A DNA stretch of 39,529 nucleotides from a virus: positions 1 through 39,529 of the IMG/VR virus record IMGVR_UViG_3300042327_001884; one strand, given 5' to 3'. How positions within the stretch are numbered: position 1 is the first letter of the stretch; every line of letters begins with the position of its first letter. A model generated the notes under the pieces. It was not told the DNA's origin. It did no database searches and saw only the letters and a list, made by a program, of their open reading frames with translations. A program made the position numbers and the translations under genes. Positions 15,920-24,485 of this stretch are shown here, piece after piece.

Positions 15920-16504
15920 TTAGTACTCTACGGAAATTTCTGAAATATAAGCAGTTGCAAAAGGAGTCTGATTAAAGCCAGTAAAGAAATAAAAGTAGAC
16001 TGCCACTTTATTACTCTCCCCAACATATGTCAAATCAATCGTGTCCGTGAACTGATTGGTACCTTGGAACATAGGAAAAGTTGAGTGGTCTCTTTTCAAA
16101 TACCCACGTGGTGGTAGTAATGCAGACATAGGGTCAGGATCTCTTAGCACTGCAAAACAAATGTCAGCATACGTATGAAGATTGGCACGCCACGTAATAT
16201 GAGCTTTTTTTGCTCCTGCAATATTATGGTCTAGCTTAAAACCATAACTTGCATAATTACTAAATGAACCCGTTGCCGACATTTCAATCTCTTTTGTTAA
16301 CGGATTTAATGAATAATACGCGTACGCAAGACCATCTTTATACTCAGAAACCCGACTATAAAAATTTCCATTCCAAAATCGACCATTGGTGAACAAATAA
16401 ATTCGATTATCTCTAATGAAATTGCCTGTTTCTTCTTTGTTTTCGAGAAGTAATGAATTAAACCCAATTGGTGTGGAAGGCATTGAAGAAAATGTGTTAA
16501 TCAT
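15920..16504 (-). CDS. Putative tail or adsorption protein, beta-rich
   Basis: The product is 194 aa from ATG 16504, which overlaps the upstream stop (ATGA). The sequence is rich in aromatic residues and beta-strand pattern (YLFTNGRFWNGNFYSRVSEY; KVAVYFYFFTGFNQTPFATA), like jelly-roll or carbohydrate-binding modules of phage tail proteins. No catalytic motif is visible. It sits in a run of small structural genes after the propeller-like tail protein, so a receptor-binding role is reasonable but unproven. Confidence 0.55.
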   Translation of the reverse strand: MINTFSSMPSTPIGFNSLLLENKEETGNFIRDNRIYLFTNGRFWNGNFYSRVSEYKDGLAYAYYSLNPLTKEIEMSATGSFSNYASYGFKLDHNIAGAKKAHITWRANLHTYADICFAVLRDPDPMSALLPPRGYLKRDHSTFPMFQGTNQFTDTIDLTYVGESNKVAVYFYFFTGFNQTPFATAYISEISVEY

Positions 16505-16944
16505 CAGTAATCCCCACCAAATACCGTGATTTGAATGGAAGATGTAGAATTTGTACCTAGTGAACAAAGAATTTTATAATTTGCAGGTAAATAAATAATC
16601 GGTGGTCTGACTTCTGAGCCCACATTAACAGTCACGATCGTATCAGCTGTTGCGGTATTGTCACTTGAAGTAATAGCAGGAAGTGATACTTCATGGACTA
16701 ATGAGTTGTTCCCCCAGTCCGAATTTGGCTTGCCATTGTTAATGTAAAATCTCAACACGTTTTGAGGGTTATTAATAAGCGTTCTAACTTTAATAAGATC
16801 AATGCGACTTCCATTTTCACCTGCTGTGAAAACTGTAGCTATATTGTTTGTGCCTGTACCATCACGCATAGTGTTAGCAGTAAATAGAACACCCCACTGT
16901 ACTTTAGGTGTTAACGGAAAAATGGGTTGCGTATTTGCTGGCAT
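16504..16944 (-). CDS. Putative structural beta protein
   Basis: This 146-aa protein starts at ATG 16944. It contains 'TLINNPQNVLRFYINNGKPN' and 'PPIIYLPANYKILCSLGTNS', a pattern of alternating beta strands also seen in small phage tail-spike accessory or decoration proteins. It lacks cysteine-rich or catalytic motifs. It is translationally coupled to the downstream gene through ATGA. The role is inferred from position. Confidence 0.55.
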   Translation of the reverse strand: MPANTQPIFPLTPKVQWGVLFTANTMRDGTGTNNIATVFTAGENGSRIDLIKVRTLINNPQNVLRFYINNGKPNSDWGNNSLVHEVSLPAITSSDNTATADTIVTVNVGSEVRPPIIYLPANYKILCSLGTNSTSSIQITVFGGDY

Positions 16945-16945
16945 A

Positions 16946-17242
16946 TTAAAAACCTCCTAAGTTTCTTTGAGCATATATATTGGATGACGCATTGGATTTC
17001 AAGCTTGTTTGTAAATTTGGATCTAGCTTGTCTAGTGTAATTGACCCACTTGGGATTTGACCTGTAACCACAGTGACTAAACTAGCATCTATTTGCGTTG
17101 TTAACGTATTGTTGATGTATTCTTTAATCAGTCTTGACCCTTCGTCAAACTTGGCTTTTAGGAGATTCGATGCCATTTTAGGATTGTCGGGAAGGGCTTG
17201 GATTACTTTTTCGGGTTCTGTGGTTAATTTACTTAATGGCAT
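16946..17242 (-). CDS. Putative tail-fibre or linker protein
   Basis: This 98-aa protein begins MPLSKLTTEPEKVIQALPDN behind GAGGTGACCT. Residues 60-82 contain 'TGQIPSGSITLDKLDPNLQT', a phrase typical of phage tail-fibre shafts just before the trimerisation region. The N-terminal half is helical. It may link adsorption proteins to the tail. It ends one base before the next gene's ATG. Moderate confidence. Confidence 0.55.
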   Translation of the reverse strand: MPLSKLTTEPEKVIQALPDNPKMASNLLKAKFDEGSRLIKEYINNTLTTQIDASLVTVVTGQIPSGSITLDKLDPNLQTSLKSNASSNIYAQRNLGGF

Positions 17243-17245
17243 AGG

Positions 17246-19054
17246 TCACCTCGTTTTGCTACCCATTCGGGAAGCTAAATTGATAGAGAGTATCGTTAAT
17301 CGTTGCGCTGAATTGTTGTCTAAATTCAATTTGAAGTATACAAACTTTTTTGCTTTGATTTTGAATCTGAAAGGTTGCGGATTTCGATTTAAGATGAACG
17401 TGAAGTCCGCGAAATTAATATCTTCAAACGTGAACACATTGTATCTTGCGACATATGTCTGTGAAGTTAATTTGCGGTTCGTTTCATACGAGATATCCAC
17501 ACTTGTCTTGCCATTCGGTTGAATGGAAATCCACATCTCATTGATGTATTTTCTTAGCCACTCTGCTTCAAAGTCGTAAAATCCACTTTCCCAATGAGCT
17601 TTAATCTTTGCGCTGGTGTCTGTAAGATAAGAGTCACCAAATCTTAAAAGTCCATTCCATGAAGTGCCGATATAAAGTTGATTGTTATGCATTCCAAAAC
17701 AAGTTATGGTGTCGAAAAATTCAAACTTGTACCACACATCTAACTGATAATTGTAAACCACGACAATAGAACCGAAACTTATCCAATATTCATATTTCTT
17801 TTCGTAATCGAAGGTGATTGCCTTCGATAAATCTTGTTCATCCAAAGTTTTTTGCACTCGTTTGGAAATATATTTCACATTCCGCTCATCTCGTACATTC
17901 GTCCCTGTCCACTCTTGAACACCTGTATAAAGTGTGAAAGGATTGTTCTGAATGAGTTGAACTTGACCCATCGCTACATTCCCTACCGATTGGTTCACAG
18001 GTGATGTTGGGAAATCCGCAGTTGTTTGTTTACCAATCTCGATCGAATCATAGTACGAATACCACGCTTCTCCGTTGTTGGTAAAAATAAGTAAGCGGTC
18101 ATAATGCCGAATCATGCCTGTGATTTGCACGGAATTACTTGAGATATCTCGATAGTTTAGTGCAGGGAAATATTCCGCAGAAGGCACTCCGTCTGCTAAA
18201 GCTGAATAGCGATAACGATTTGAGCCATCGCCATATACAAAAACACGAGTGTCGTTTGCTCCACCGTATAGGATAGAAAACCGATACTTCGTGATTTCAG
18301 TACGACTGCCTGTACCTTTTGTCCATGCAATTTCTACATTGTTTACTCCCGTCACAGGTGTGTTACTTCCAAACAAATTTACTGTGCCTTCTTTTAAGTT
18401 GACCGTATATTGGTCAGTTGTTTTTAATTCACCTTTTACCTTCACGGAATCCACACTATCAAGGTTATTTTCGGCTAGTGTGAAGATGGAAGATGCCCCA
18501 TTGCCACTAAATTGTTGACGCTTCTTGCCGTTTAGCAGGTTAATCCCTTCGTATTCCGTTCCCCCACCTGTGGGTGGAGTGGAAATACGAACTAGAGGCA
18601 CATAACCTACAACAGCTTGAAATGTTGTTCCGTCATACGAGTAATAATTTTTCCCATCCATCATGTAAACCTTATTACCGAATGCAAAAAAATGCGTTTG
18701 TGAACTCGATAAATTACCAATATGAGTTGGAGTTGTGACATTATTCGCTTCATTAAGCAAAGCCAACGAACCATCTTCATTAACTAAAAAATATTTTTTG
18801 CTATTTATTATCCCTGACCACATACCGTAAATTCTAATAGACCGAGCTATCCCTGTATTGTTAGAAATATATTGGTATACGCTTGTGTAACCTTCACGTT
18901 TAGTGAGCTTGTAATTTTCTGTTATTCGGTAGTTCTTCATATCTGAACTTTCGCCAATTTGAAGTTGCGTGTCCCCACTTGTATCCTCATTGAGTCCCAA
19001 AAACTTTTCGATGGCTAGAGGATTGGGTTGCGTACGTTTAGGTATAGTTGCCAT
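17246..19054 (-). CDS. Tail tube / stabilisation protein, propeller-like
   Basis: The product is 602 aa from ATG 19054, which overlaps the upstream stop (ATGA) and follows GGAGGG. The start 'FLGLNEDTSGDTQLQIGES' and 'MKNYRITENYKLTKREGYTS' resembles tail proteins of podovirus-like phages that extend the portal channel (P22 gp10 / T7 gp12 type). The middle has repeated blade-like strands with YxxDGTTF, 'GSNRYRYSAL' and 'LLIFTNNGEAWYSY' elements. It lies next to the adaptor gene, as expected for a portal-adaptor-nozzle stack. Confidence 0.7.
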   Translation of the reverse strand: MATIPKRTQPNPLAIEKFLGLNEDTSGDTQLQIGESSDMKNYRITENYKLTKREGYTSVYQYISNNTGIARSIRIYGMWSGIINSKKYFLVNEDGSLALLNEANNVTTPTHIGNLSSSQTHFFAFGNKVYMMDGKNYYSYDGTTFQAVVGYVPLVRISTPPTGGGTEYEGINLLNGKKRQQFSGNGASSIFTLAENNLDSVDSVKVKGELKTTDQYTVNLKEGTVNLFGSNTPVTGVNNVEIAWTKGTGSRTEITKYRFSILYGGANDTRVFVYGDGSNRYRYSALADGVPSAEYFPALNYRDISSNSVQITGMIRHYDRLLIFTNNGEAWYSYYDSIEIGKQTTADFPTSPVNQSVGNVAMGQVQLIQNNPFTLYTGVQEWTGTNVRDERNVKYISKRVQKTLDEQDLSKAITFDYEKKYEYWISFGSIVVVYNYQLDVWYKFEFFDTITCFGMHNNQLYIGTSWNGLLRFGDSYLTDTSAKIKAHWESGFYDFEAEWLRKYINEMWISIQPNGKTSVDISYETNRKLTSQTYVARYNVFTFEDINFADFTFILNRNPQPFRFKIKAKKFVYFKLNLDNNSAQRLTILSINLASRMGSKTR

Positions 19055-19968
19055 CAAATCCCTCCATACACATTCGTTATGGTTTCGATACTTGAAGGAT
19101 GTTGTCTGCCACTATTTAGCTTCATTTCCTCGTACCTTTGTTGGAAAAAAGAAGCAGAGTCTGTGTTTTCACTTAGCATCAGATGTGCGCCTAAGCCATA
19201 AGGTAATATGGTTCTAGCCGTCACATCATCGACTTGTAACGTATCTGTCATCTTTTCAAGTTTGATTGGAACAGGACGATATACGATTCGGATTGTGCCA
19301 CTGTAATAGTAATCCACATACAGTGCATCTCGACCTTCCCACTTGTAATTCGAATCACTTGTATACACTCGTTCGGGATATTCGCTAATGATGTCATCGA
19401 CACTTTTGAAGTTACTTGGCATCGTTTTTTTAACCCATGGACGATAGTCTGGAACTTTATTTTTATTTGCGAAAGGTACATTGAACAAAGCACGATTGTT
19501 GTGACGATAGTAGTAGCTACCTGCAAATCGCATGCGTGATTTTGTTGCACCTTCTGTTGGAGTAATGACCCCTTTATAAGCAGTAAAACCACTTGTAGAC
19601 GATGCGTTGATGGTTCCTTTCAAGTTCCATGTGTTTGTGAAATCTTCGATATACACAGTTGCTGAATCATCGACTTCGAAGTAATACGCTTGTGCAGATT
19701 GATCTGCCACATACACTTGTTCTGTGCCTGTATATTCGACGATCTGAAAATTAGACATGTAGCCAAGTGTATTGCTTATTGGCTTGTTCGCGAACTCGTA
19801 TGTTGCGTACACTTCCCCTTGTTTGAGAAGTTCGGCTTGTAAGAGATTCAATATCCCTGGAGTTTTGACTTCGTAGGATATTGTATCGTTTTCCGACAAA
19901 GTGCCGTCCTCTAAACGCTCATCGATTAAGTCCATTGTGATTTCAAATACATCTTGTACTGTAGCCAT
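19054..19968 (-). CDS. Head-tail adaptor (gp4/gp11-like) with C-terminal beta extension
   Basis: The product is 304 aa from ATG 19968. The first 60 residues (VFEITMDLIDERLEDGTLSE; PGILNLLQAELLKQGEVYA) are the helical adaptor type that binds under the portal. The next 100 residues are beta-rich with a carbohydrate-binding-like look (AYYFEVDDSATVYIEDFTN). The last third returns to helices (LPYGLGAHLMLSENTDSASF). It is directly followed by the propeller-like gene and is translationally coupled to it. The fold assignment is by pattern only. Confidence 0.65.
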   Translation of the reverse strand: MATVQDVFEITMDLIDERLEDGTLSENDTISYEVKTPGILNLLQAELLKQGEVYATYEFANKPISNTLGYMSNFQIVEYTGTEQVYVADQSAQAYYFEVDDSATVYIEDFTNTWNLKGTINASSTSGFTAYKGVITPTEGATKSRMRFAGSYYYRHNNRALFNVPFANKNKVPDYRPWVKKTMPSNFKSVDDIISEYPERVYTSDSNYKWEGRDALYVDYYYSGTIRIVYRPVPIKLEKMTDTLQVDDVTARTILPYGLGAHLMLSENTDSASFFQQRYEEMKLNSGRQHPSSIETITNVYGGI

Positions 19969-19986
19969 TTTTTTCAACTCCGCTAT

Positions 19987-20754
19987 TTAATTAATGCCCC
20001 ACTTTTCCTGTAAGTAGGCATACAAATACGATCGTTCTCCATCATCAATTGCTCTGTCATACACAAGTAATTCCGCCATGTCTCCGAAAAAAAATCGACC
20101 ATTCGCATCGCGGTAAGTTCCGACATTAAATCCAGATTGATTCGTTTTATCGACCAAGACTAAAGCGGTTTGACTAGCCAAACGATTATTTAGATATATC
20201 CTTCTTGTGTCGTTTTCTTTGAACCAAAGTTCTGAAATGACGGGTACATTAATTGGGTATACTTGACTATCTATCGCCTGTGGACCAGAGATACCTACAT
20301 AGCCACCAAGCGTATTTGTTGCATTTATGTCAACTCCACCACCGTACCAAGAAGGTTTCGTTTCGAACATGGCGCGTCTTACGCCTGTGTGAGCACCGAC
20401 ATGTCGATTCACGATGATAATCGTACGTTCCGCAGTCGGTTGTAGTGTGTTTAGTTGCGAACCTAACCAATCATTTAACCCATCGAATCTTACCACTTGT
20501 TTGCCGTTTAATTGCCCATGCAATAATTTCGGTTGAGCATCCAAGGTTGGTTGACTTACATGGAAGCCACTCACCGATAAATCTTTCCATTCTGCAACAT
20601 TCGTTTTATCCGCTTGATTAATTGAAGTTGCATCGAGCCATAAAACTAGATTTGCTAAATTTTCAGGAGCAGGTATAGGTTTGGGTGCAGTACCTCCTTC
20701 ACTCCGTTTACTAAACGTAGACCATATCGCTATTCTTATTGCGTTTGCTACCAT
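19987..20754 (-). CDS. Concanavalin A/LamG-like adhesin
   Basis: This 255-aa protein has the LamG-like signature 'NLVLWLDATSINQADKTNV', 'VVRFDGLNDWL', 'RIYLNNRLASQ' and 'GDMAELLVYDRAI', and ends 'YLQEKWGI'. Such domains bind sugars or proteins and are common in phage receptor-binding proteins. No glycosidase catalytic pair is evident. The stop is followed by the adaptor gene 18 bases further on, and the ATG overlaps the upstream stop. It is probably a tail-tip or capsid-surface adhesin that recognises the host wall. Confidence 0.75.
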   Translation of the reverse strand: MVANAIRIAIWSTFSKRSEGGTAPKPIPAPENLANLVLWLDATSINQADKTNVAEWKDLSVSGFHVSQPTLDAQPKLLHGQLNGKQVVRFDGLNDWLGSQLNTLQPTAERTIIIVNRHVGAHTGVRRAMFETKPSWYGGGVDINATNTLGGYVGISGPQAIDSQVYPINVPVISELWFKENDTRRIYLNNRLASQTALVLVDKTNQSGFNVGTYRDANGRFFFGDMAELLVYDRAIDDGERSYLYAYLQEKWGIN

Positions 20755-21008
20755 CAGTACACCGCCAAAAGACCCGTAGCAGTCGTCCCTGTTGTATTAA
20801 CTCGTATGCAACTAATAGGGTGTATCATTCCACCTGTTATGTTTGGAAGGATTCTCACATTTCCTGTTTTTGTGGTGATAGACAAATTGCCTGTCGTTCC
20901 TACATACAAGCCATTCGACACTCCTTTTGGGAAATCCGTGTTCAACGTAACTGTCTCAAATTCATTACCTTTCATGCCATACAGTAGCCCAATCATTGCT
21001 TGACTCAT
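20754..21008 (-). CDS. Small structural or decoration protein next to the IS element
   Basis: The product is 84 aa from ATG 21008, behind AGGAGG at about 21015-21020. It ends 'CIRVNTTGTTATGLLAVY', a phrase I recognise from small capsid-associated proteins of podovirus-like phages. The middle is beta-rich (GNLSITTKTGNVRILPNIT). Its ribosome binding site lies within about 10 bases of the IS edge, so its own translation start survived the insertion. Transcription from the late promoter must cross the IS. Confidence 0.6.
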   Translation of the reverse strand: MSQAMIGLLYGMKGNEFETVTLNTDFPKGVSNGLYVGTTGNLSITTKTGNVRILPNITGGMIHPISCIRVNTTGTTATGLLAVY

Positions 21009-21039
21009 TTTTTTCCTCCTTATCCTCCGTGCCGTAAAA

Positions 21040-21060
21040 CCCCTATCTTCAGATATGGGG
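21040..21060 (+). other. IS left-end hairpin
   Basis: CCCCTATC...GATATGGGG is an imperfect stem. It is nested inside an outer GTGCC (21029-21033) / GGCAC (21067-21071) pairing. TnpA proteins of this family recognise such hairpins in ssDNA. Confidence 0.75.
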
Positions 21061-21144
21061 ATATCAGGCACAAAAATCATGTTTTGTTGTTAGATAAAAT
21101 GGTTTTTTCTTACAAAATATGGTATAATTCTCTTAGGTGATTAC

Positions 21145-21549
21145 ATGTTAAGAGATATATCAAGTAACAATAATATTGTTTTTGACTGCAAGTACCATGT
21201 TGTTTTTTGCCCAAAATATCGCAAGAAGGTTCTTGTTGACCCTGTTGATAGTAAACTCAAAATATTGTTTTTGCAAAAAGCTACTGAGTTGCATTGTGAA
21301 ATCGTGGAAATGGAGATCATGTCAGACCATGTTCATCTTCTCATTAAGTGTGATCCACAATTTGGAATACACAAAGTCATAAAACATCTAAAGGGATATA
21401 CATCAAGAATTTTACGTGAAGAATTTCGGCATCTAAAAAGTAGGCTCCCTTCGCTTTGGACTAATTCGTACTTTGTTGCATCTGTTGGAACTGTTCAGCT
21501 AGATGTAATTAAAAAGTACATTGAAAACCAAAAAGAAAGGGGTGATTGA
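21145..21549 (+). CDS. tnpA: IS200-type HUH (Y1) transposase
   Basis: This 134-aa enzyme cuts and rejoins single-stranded IS ends. The HUH motif is H62-V-H64 in 'SDHVHLL'. The nucleophilic tyrosine is Y125 in 'VIKKYIENQ'. The N-terminal '[16 protein letters not shown]' is the family signature. Full length with all catalytic residues indicates an active enzyme. It overlaps or abuts tnpB within 2 bases, so the pair is probably co-translated. Confidence 0.95.
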   Translation: MLRDISSNNNIVFDCKYHVVFCPKYRKKVLVDPVDSKLKILFLQKATELHCEIVEMEIMSDHVHLLIKCDPQFGIHKVIKHLKGYTSRILREEFRHLKSRLPSLWTNSYFVASVGTVQLDVIKKYIENQKERGD

Positions 21550-21550
21550 T

Positions 21551-22636
21551 TTGCACAAAGCCTATAAGTTCCGTATTTACCCAAACCAAGCGCAAACATT
21601 GTTGATTGAAAAAACATTTGGGTGTACTCGTTTTGTGTTCAATCGCTTCCTCGCTAAACGTATAGAAATGTACCAAGATGAAGGAAAAACGTTGAATTAC
21701 AATGCGTGTTCTGCACTTTTGCCTATGTTGAAGAAAGATTTGATATGGCTAAAAGAAATTGATTCAACATCTCTACAATCCGCATTAAAAGATTTAGATG
21801 CATCTTACAAAAAGTTCTTCAAAGAAAAGAAAGGATATCCCAAGTTTAAGAGCAAGAAGAATCCTAAGCAATCCTACACAAGCAGAGTGAATTTGAAAAT
21901 ATTCGACAATCACATTAAACTTCCTAAGCTTGGACTTGTGAAATTTGCTAAATCTAGAGAAGTCGAAGGTAGAATCCTGTCTGCTACAGTAAGCAAGAAT
22001 CCAAGCGGTAAATACTTTGTGTCGATGATGTGTGAATTAGATATTCAACCACTTCCTTTCAATGAATCTCAAATTGGTGTTGATTTAGGTATCAAAGACT
22101 TTGCGACTCTATCAAATGATGAAAAAATCGCTAATCCCAAATACACGTACAAGTACCAACGCAAACTCGCTAAGCTACAACGTAGTTTGTCACGCAAGAA
22201 AAAAGGTGGCTCAAACTATCGCAAGAACAAAATCAAAGTAGCAAGGTTACATGAGAAGATTACAAATTGCCGTAAAGACTTCCTACACAAGCTATCAACG
22301 AAGCTAATTCGTGAAAATCAAACGATTTGCTTAGAAGATTTGCAAGTGCAAAACATGATTAAGAATCACAAGTTAGCTAGAAGTATAGCTGATGTATCGT
22401 GGAGTGAATTTCGCCGACAGTTGGAATATAAAGCGAATTGGTATCAAAGAACGATATCTATCGTGAGTAAGACATATGCATCAAGTCAGTTGTGTTCGGT
22501 TTGTGGCTACCAAAACAAAGAAGTGAAAAACTTAAAAGTACGCAAATGGATATGTCCACAATGCGAAACCGAACATGATAGAGACATCAACGCATCAAGA
22601 AATATCTTACAAGAAGGATTACACTTGGTTTCTTAG
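21551..22636 (+). CDS. tnpB: TnpB RNA-guided nuclease
   Basis: The product is 361 aa from TTG 21551, behind AAAGGGGTG; an in-frame GTG at 21542 is possible. The RuvC triad is complete: D178 in '[10 protein letters not shown]', E262 in '[10 protein letters not shown]' and D345 in '[10 protein letters not shown]'. A zinc ribbon with CSVCGYQ and CPQC lies between the last two. The N-terminal '[12 protein letters not shown]' is typical. TnpB, with an RNA made from the IS right end, cuts sites lacking the IS and so promotes its retention. Length is normal and no break is seen. Confidence 0.95.
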   Translation: MHKAYKFRIYPNQAQTLLIEKTFGCTRFVFNRFLAKRIEMYQDEGKTLNYNACSALLPMLKKDLIWLKEIDSTSLQSALKDLDASYKKFFKEKKGYPKFKSKKNPKQSYTSRVNLKIFDNHIKLPKLGLVKFAKSREVEGRILSATVSKNPSGKYFVSMMCELDIQPLPFNESQIGVDLGIKDFATLSNDEKIANPKYTYKYQRKLAKLQRSLSRKKKGGSNYRKNKIKVARLHEKITNCRKDFLHKLSTKLIRENQTICLEDLQVQNMIKNHKLARSIADVSWSEFRRQLEYKANWYQRTISIVSKTYASSQLCSVCGYQNKEVKNLKVRKWICPQCETEHDRDINASRNILQEGLHLVS

Positions 22637-22737
22637 TAAACCTTAACTGTCGGATAGACAGGGATAGCTTGGTCAATTAGCTGAGGTTACTCGGCTCTAC
22701 CCAAGAATCCCCTGCCTTTAGGCATGGGGAGTGTCAA
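22600..22737 (+). ncRNA. Probable omega RNA overlapping the tnpB end and IS right end
   Basis: In this family the guide RNA comes from the tnpB 3' end and the IS right end. The region contains a hairpin CCCCTGCC-TTTA-GGCATGGGG (22709-22729) ending at TCAA. The guide would then be read from the phage flank, beginning TAAGGCAATTGGATGAC at 22738. The exact 5' end cannot be seen in the sequence. Confidence 0.6.
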
Positions 22738-23144
22738 TAAGGCAATTGGATGACTCCAATTCTCGCACTATCTTTTAGTGCATTCCCTGTTATTGGAAAT
22801 AATTTAATTGAAATCGTACTATTTTGTTTCGTGAATTTTGCACCTTCGATGTTAATTGCGTGTGTTTGACCTGCTAAAATGCTAATTACCTTTTCGTCTA
22901 CTCCCGATGCCCAATACGTATTTCCTGGTGTACCCACCATAACTTGATACCAAAAGTTCACAGTAGCTCCGAAGTTTTGGATGATAATTGCACAAAATGG
23001 CTCAGGCTTCGTCAAATTGACTTCAAATGTTTGTGTATCAGTTACCAAGGTTCCTGCATTTGTCGCTGTTACAAAGTTGATGTTTGCCCCTATGTTGAGT
23101 GCTAAATTTGTTGGGTTTACTACCGTTCCTACTATAGCTGGCAT
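22734..23144 (-). CDS. Decoration-like structural protein A
   Basis: This 136-aa beta-rich protein (NPTNLALNIGANINFVTATN; EPFCAIIIQNFGATVNFWYQ) is a paralogue of the next upstream gene. Both share 'TKPEPFC.IIIQNF.ATV', 'G..YWAS' and 'IEGAK.TKQNST'. The TGA stop uses bases of the IS right end (TCAA on the + strand), so the last residue, Y, and the stop were created by the insertion. The product is otherwise intact. The place after the coat gene suggests a capsid decoration or head-fibre protein. Confidence 0.65.
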   Translation of the reverse strand: MPAIVGTVVNPTNLALNIGANINFVTATNAGTLVTDTQTFEVNLTKPEPFCAIIIQNFGATVNFWYQVMVGTPGNTYWASGVDEKVISILAGQTHAINIEGAKFTKQNSTISIKLFPITGNALKDSARIGVIQLPY

Positions 23145-23161
23145 TCAGTACCTCCTGTAAT

Positions 23162-23185
23162 AAAAAAGGGAGCAGAGATGCTCCC
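23162..23185 (-). terminator. Terminator between the two decoration-like genes
   Basis: On the - strand GGGAGCA-TCTC-TGCTCCC is followed by TTTTTT. It lies downstream of the gene at 23196-23603 and may limit read-through into the later structural genes, favouring high coat and decoration yields. Confidence 0.8.
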
Positions 23186-23195
23186 CACTTTTTAA

Positions 23196-23603
23196 TTAAG
23201 TTAATTGAATAGCTCCTACCTTCACCATATCCCTTAATGCGTTACCACTCGAGTTTATACATCTCACCGAAACTGTACTGTTTTGCTTGGTGTATTTTGC
23301 ACCTTCAATATGAATCGCATGTATCGCCCCTGCAGGAATACTTACAACAGGACTATCTGTGCTAGATGCCCAATAATTATTTCCTGCAGTACCGACTTGA
23401 ATTTGATAGTTAACAGCTACAGTTGCATGAAAGTTTTGAATGATAATCACACAAAATGGTTCGGGCTTTGTCAAAGCAACTTCAAAAACTTGGTGATCTC
23501 CAGAAGAGACACCTGCATTTGTTGCCGTTACAAATGTAAGATTTGAACCTGTGTTTAGTTGTAAATTTGTTGGTACTACTGCTGTGTTTAGAATTACACC
23601 CAT
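23196..23603 (-). CDS. Decoration-like structural protein B
   Basis: This 135-aa protein is about half identical by eye to the neighbour at 22734-23144, with the same 'TKPEPFCVIIIQNFHATVAV' block and the same length. It starts at ATG 23603 behind GGAGGATATC. It ends AIQLT, which suggests the neighbour's original end was a similar IQLP. It follows the coat protein gene and is cut off from the next gene by a terminator. Both features fit a high-copy head surface protein. The function is inferred. Confidence 0.65.
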   Translation of the reverse strand: MGVILNTAVVPTNLQLNTGSNLTFVTATNAGVSSGDHQVFEVALTKPEPFCVIIIQNFHATVAVNYQIQVGTAGNNYWASSTDSPVVSIPAGAIHAIHIEGAKYTKQNSTVSVRCINSSGNALRDMVKVGAIQLT

Positions 23604-23621
23604 TGAGATATCCTCCTAAAA

Positions 23622-24455
23622 TTAAATGGTAGTTTCATTACCGAAAGTCAATGTAGCGGTGTGGACTAAGTCTGGACGAATCATTTTCGCACCATACACA
23701 TGAAGTCCACGAACACCTGTGTCGAAGGATTGCTCCAAACGAATCGATTCAGTTTCAAGAATTTGTGAAGCGAATGCGATGGAATTATAAGCTCCTGCCA
23801 TAACCTTTGAAACAGGCACCGCATTTGTTCCTGTGTTCACGACTTGGTTTGTCACAAAGATATCAAAGCCGAGATTGTCTGACCAAGCGACTCCACCTGT
23901 GCCATTGATACCATTGTTGATTTGGAATCTAACGCCCGCAAGTTCAAGCTTCAAACGTAGCCAAGGTGGAATGACCATAAATAGGTCTTTGTCATGAATG
24001 TTTTGTTGAGCAAGTGAACGACGAATTTCAGTCAACACGGAAAATACGTTAACCGAAGTGACCGTTGCAGTAGATGAAAGGTTAGCTTGACCATGTAGAC
24101 CTAAAATGAACGAATCACATGCTTGTTGAAGCTTGTATGCAGCGCGGTCTGCTTGACTACCTTTCACATCAACAGCGGACTGTGCTTTTTCAACATCAGC
24201 TACTTTGAACGCGAAGTATTGTTGTTGGTCAATCGTTAACACGACACCTGCATCATTCATGGATTCATAGTTAACCGTACCTGTGTAGTTGCTGATCGTT
24301 GGTTCGGAAAGTCCATTAAAATAAACAGTATCTCCTGCTTTTTTAATGTCACCTTCTGCTTCGAGTGTGCAAATTTTCTTTGCAACGAGATTATCTTCCA
24401 TCGTGCGAATAATTTTTGTAGACCATATTTGAGGAATAAAATTTTGTACTGACAT
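23622..24455 (-). CDS. Major capsid (coat) protein
   Basis: The product is 277 aa from ATG 24455, 8 bases after AGGAG; the upstream ATG at 24461 is too close to it. The pattern 'FIPQIWSTKIIRTMEDNLVA', 'AGDTVYFNGLSEPTISNYTG' and 'DRAAYKLQQACDSFILGLHG' is that of P22-coat/HK97-fold capsid proteins of podovirus-like phages. 'LFMVIPPWLRLKLE' lies in the central domain. The gene order portal, scaffold, coat is standard. No protease gene is seen, so maturation may proceed without prohead cleavage. Confidence 0.88.
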   Translation of the reverse strand: MSVQNFIPQIWSTKIIRTMEDNLVAKKICTLEAEGDIKKAGDTVYFNGLSEPTISNYTGTVNYESMNDAGVVLTIDQQQYFAFKVADVEKAQSAVDVKGSQADRAAYKLQQACDSFILGLHGQANLSSTATVTSVNVFSVLTEIRRSLAQQNIHDKDLFMVIPPWLRLKLELAGVRFQINNGINGTGGVAWSDNLGFDIFVTNQVVNTGTNAVPVSKVMAGAYNSIAFASQILETESIRLEQSFDTGVRGLHVYGAKMIRPDLVHTATLTFGNETTI

Positions 24456-24485
24456 TGACATTTCTCCTTTTAGCATTTTTTTTAG

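Larger units (their letters stand above)
21024..22737 (+). mobile_element. IS200/IS605-family insertion sequence (about 1.7 kb)
   Basis: The element carries tnpA and tnpB on the + strand, opposite to the late operon. It has subterminal hairpins at both ends (21040-21060 and 22709-22729), no inverted terminal repeats and no target duplication. The boundaries are inferred: TTAT at 21020-21023 is the likely retained target, and TCAA at 22734-22737 is a right cleavage site like that of IS608. Joining the two flanks there rebuilds a compact junction with a stop codon followed by the next gene's ribosome binding site. Confidence 0.85.
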
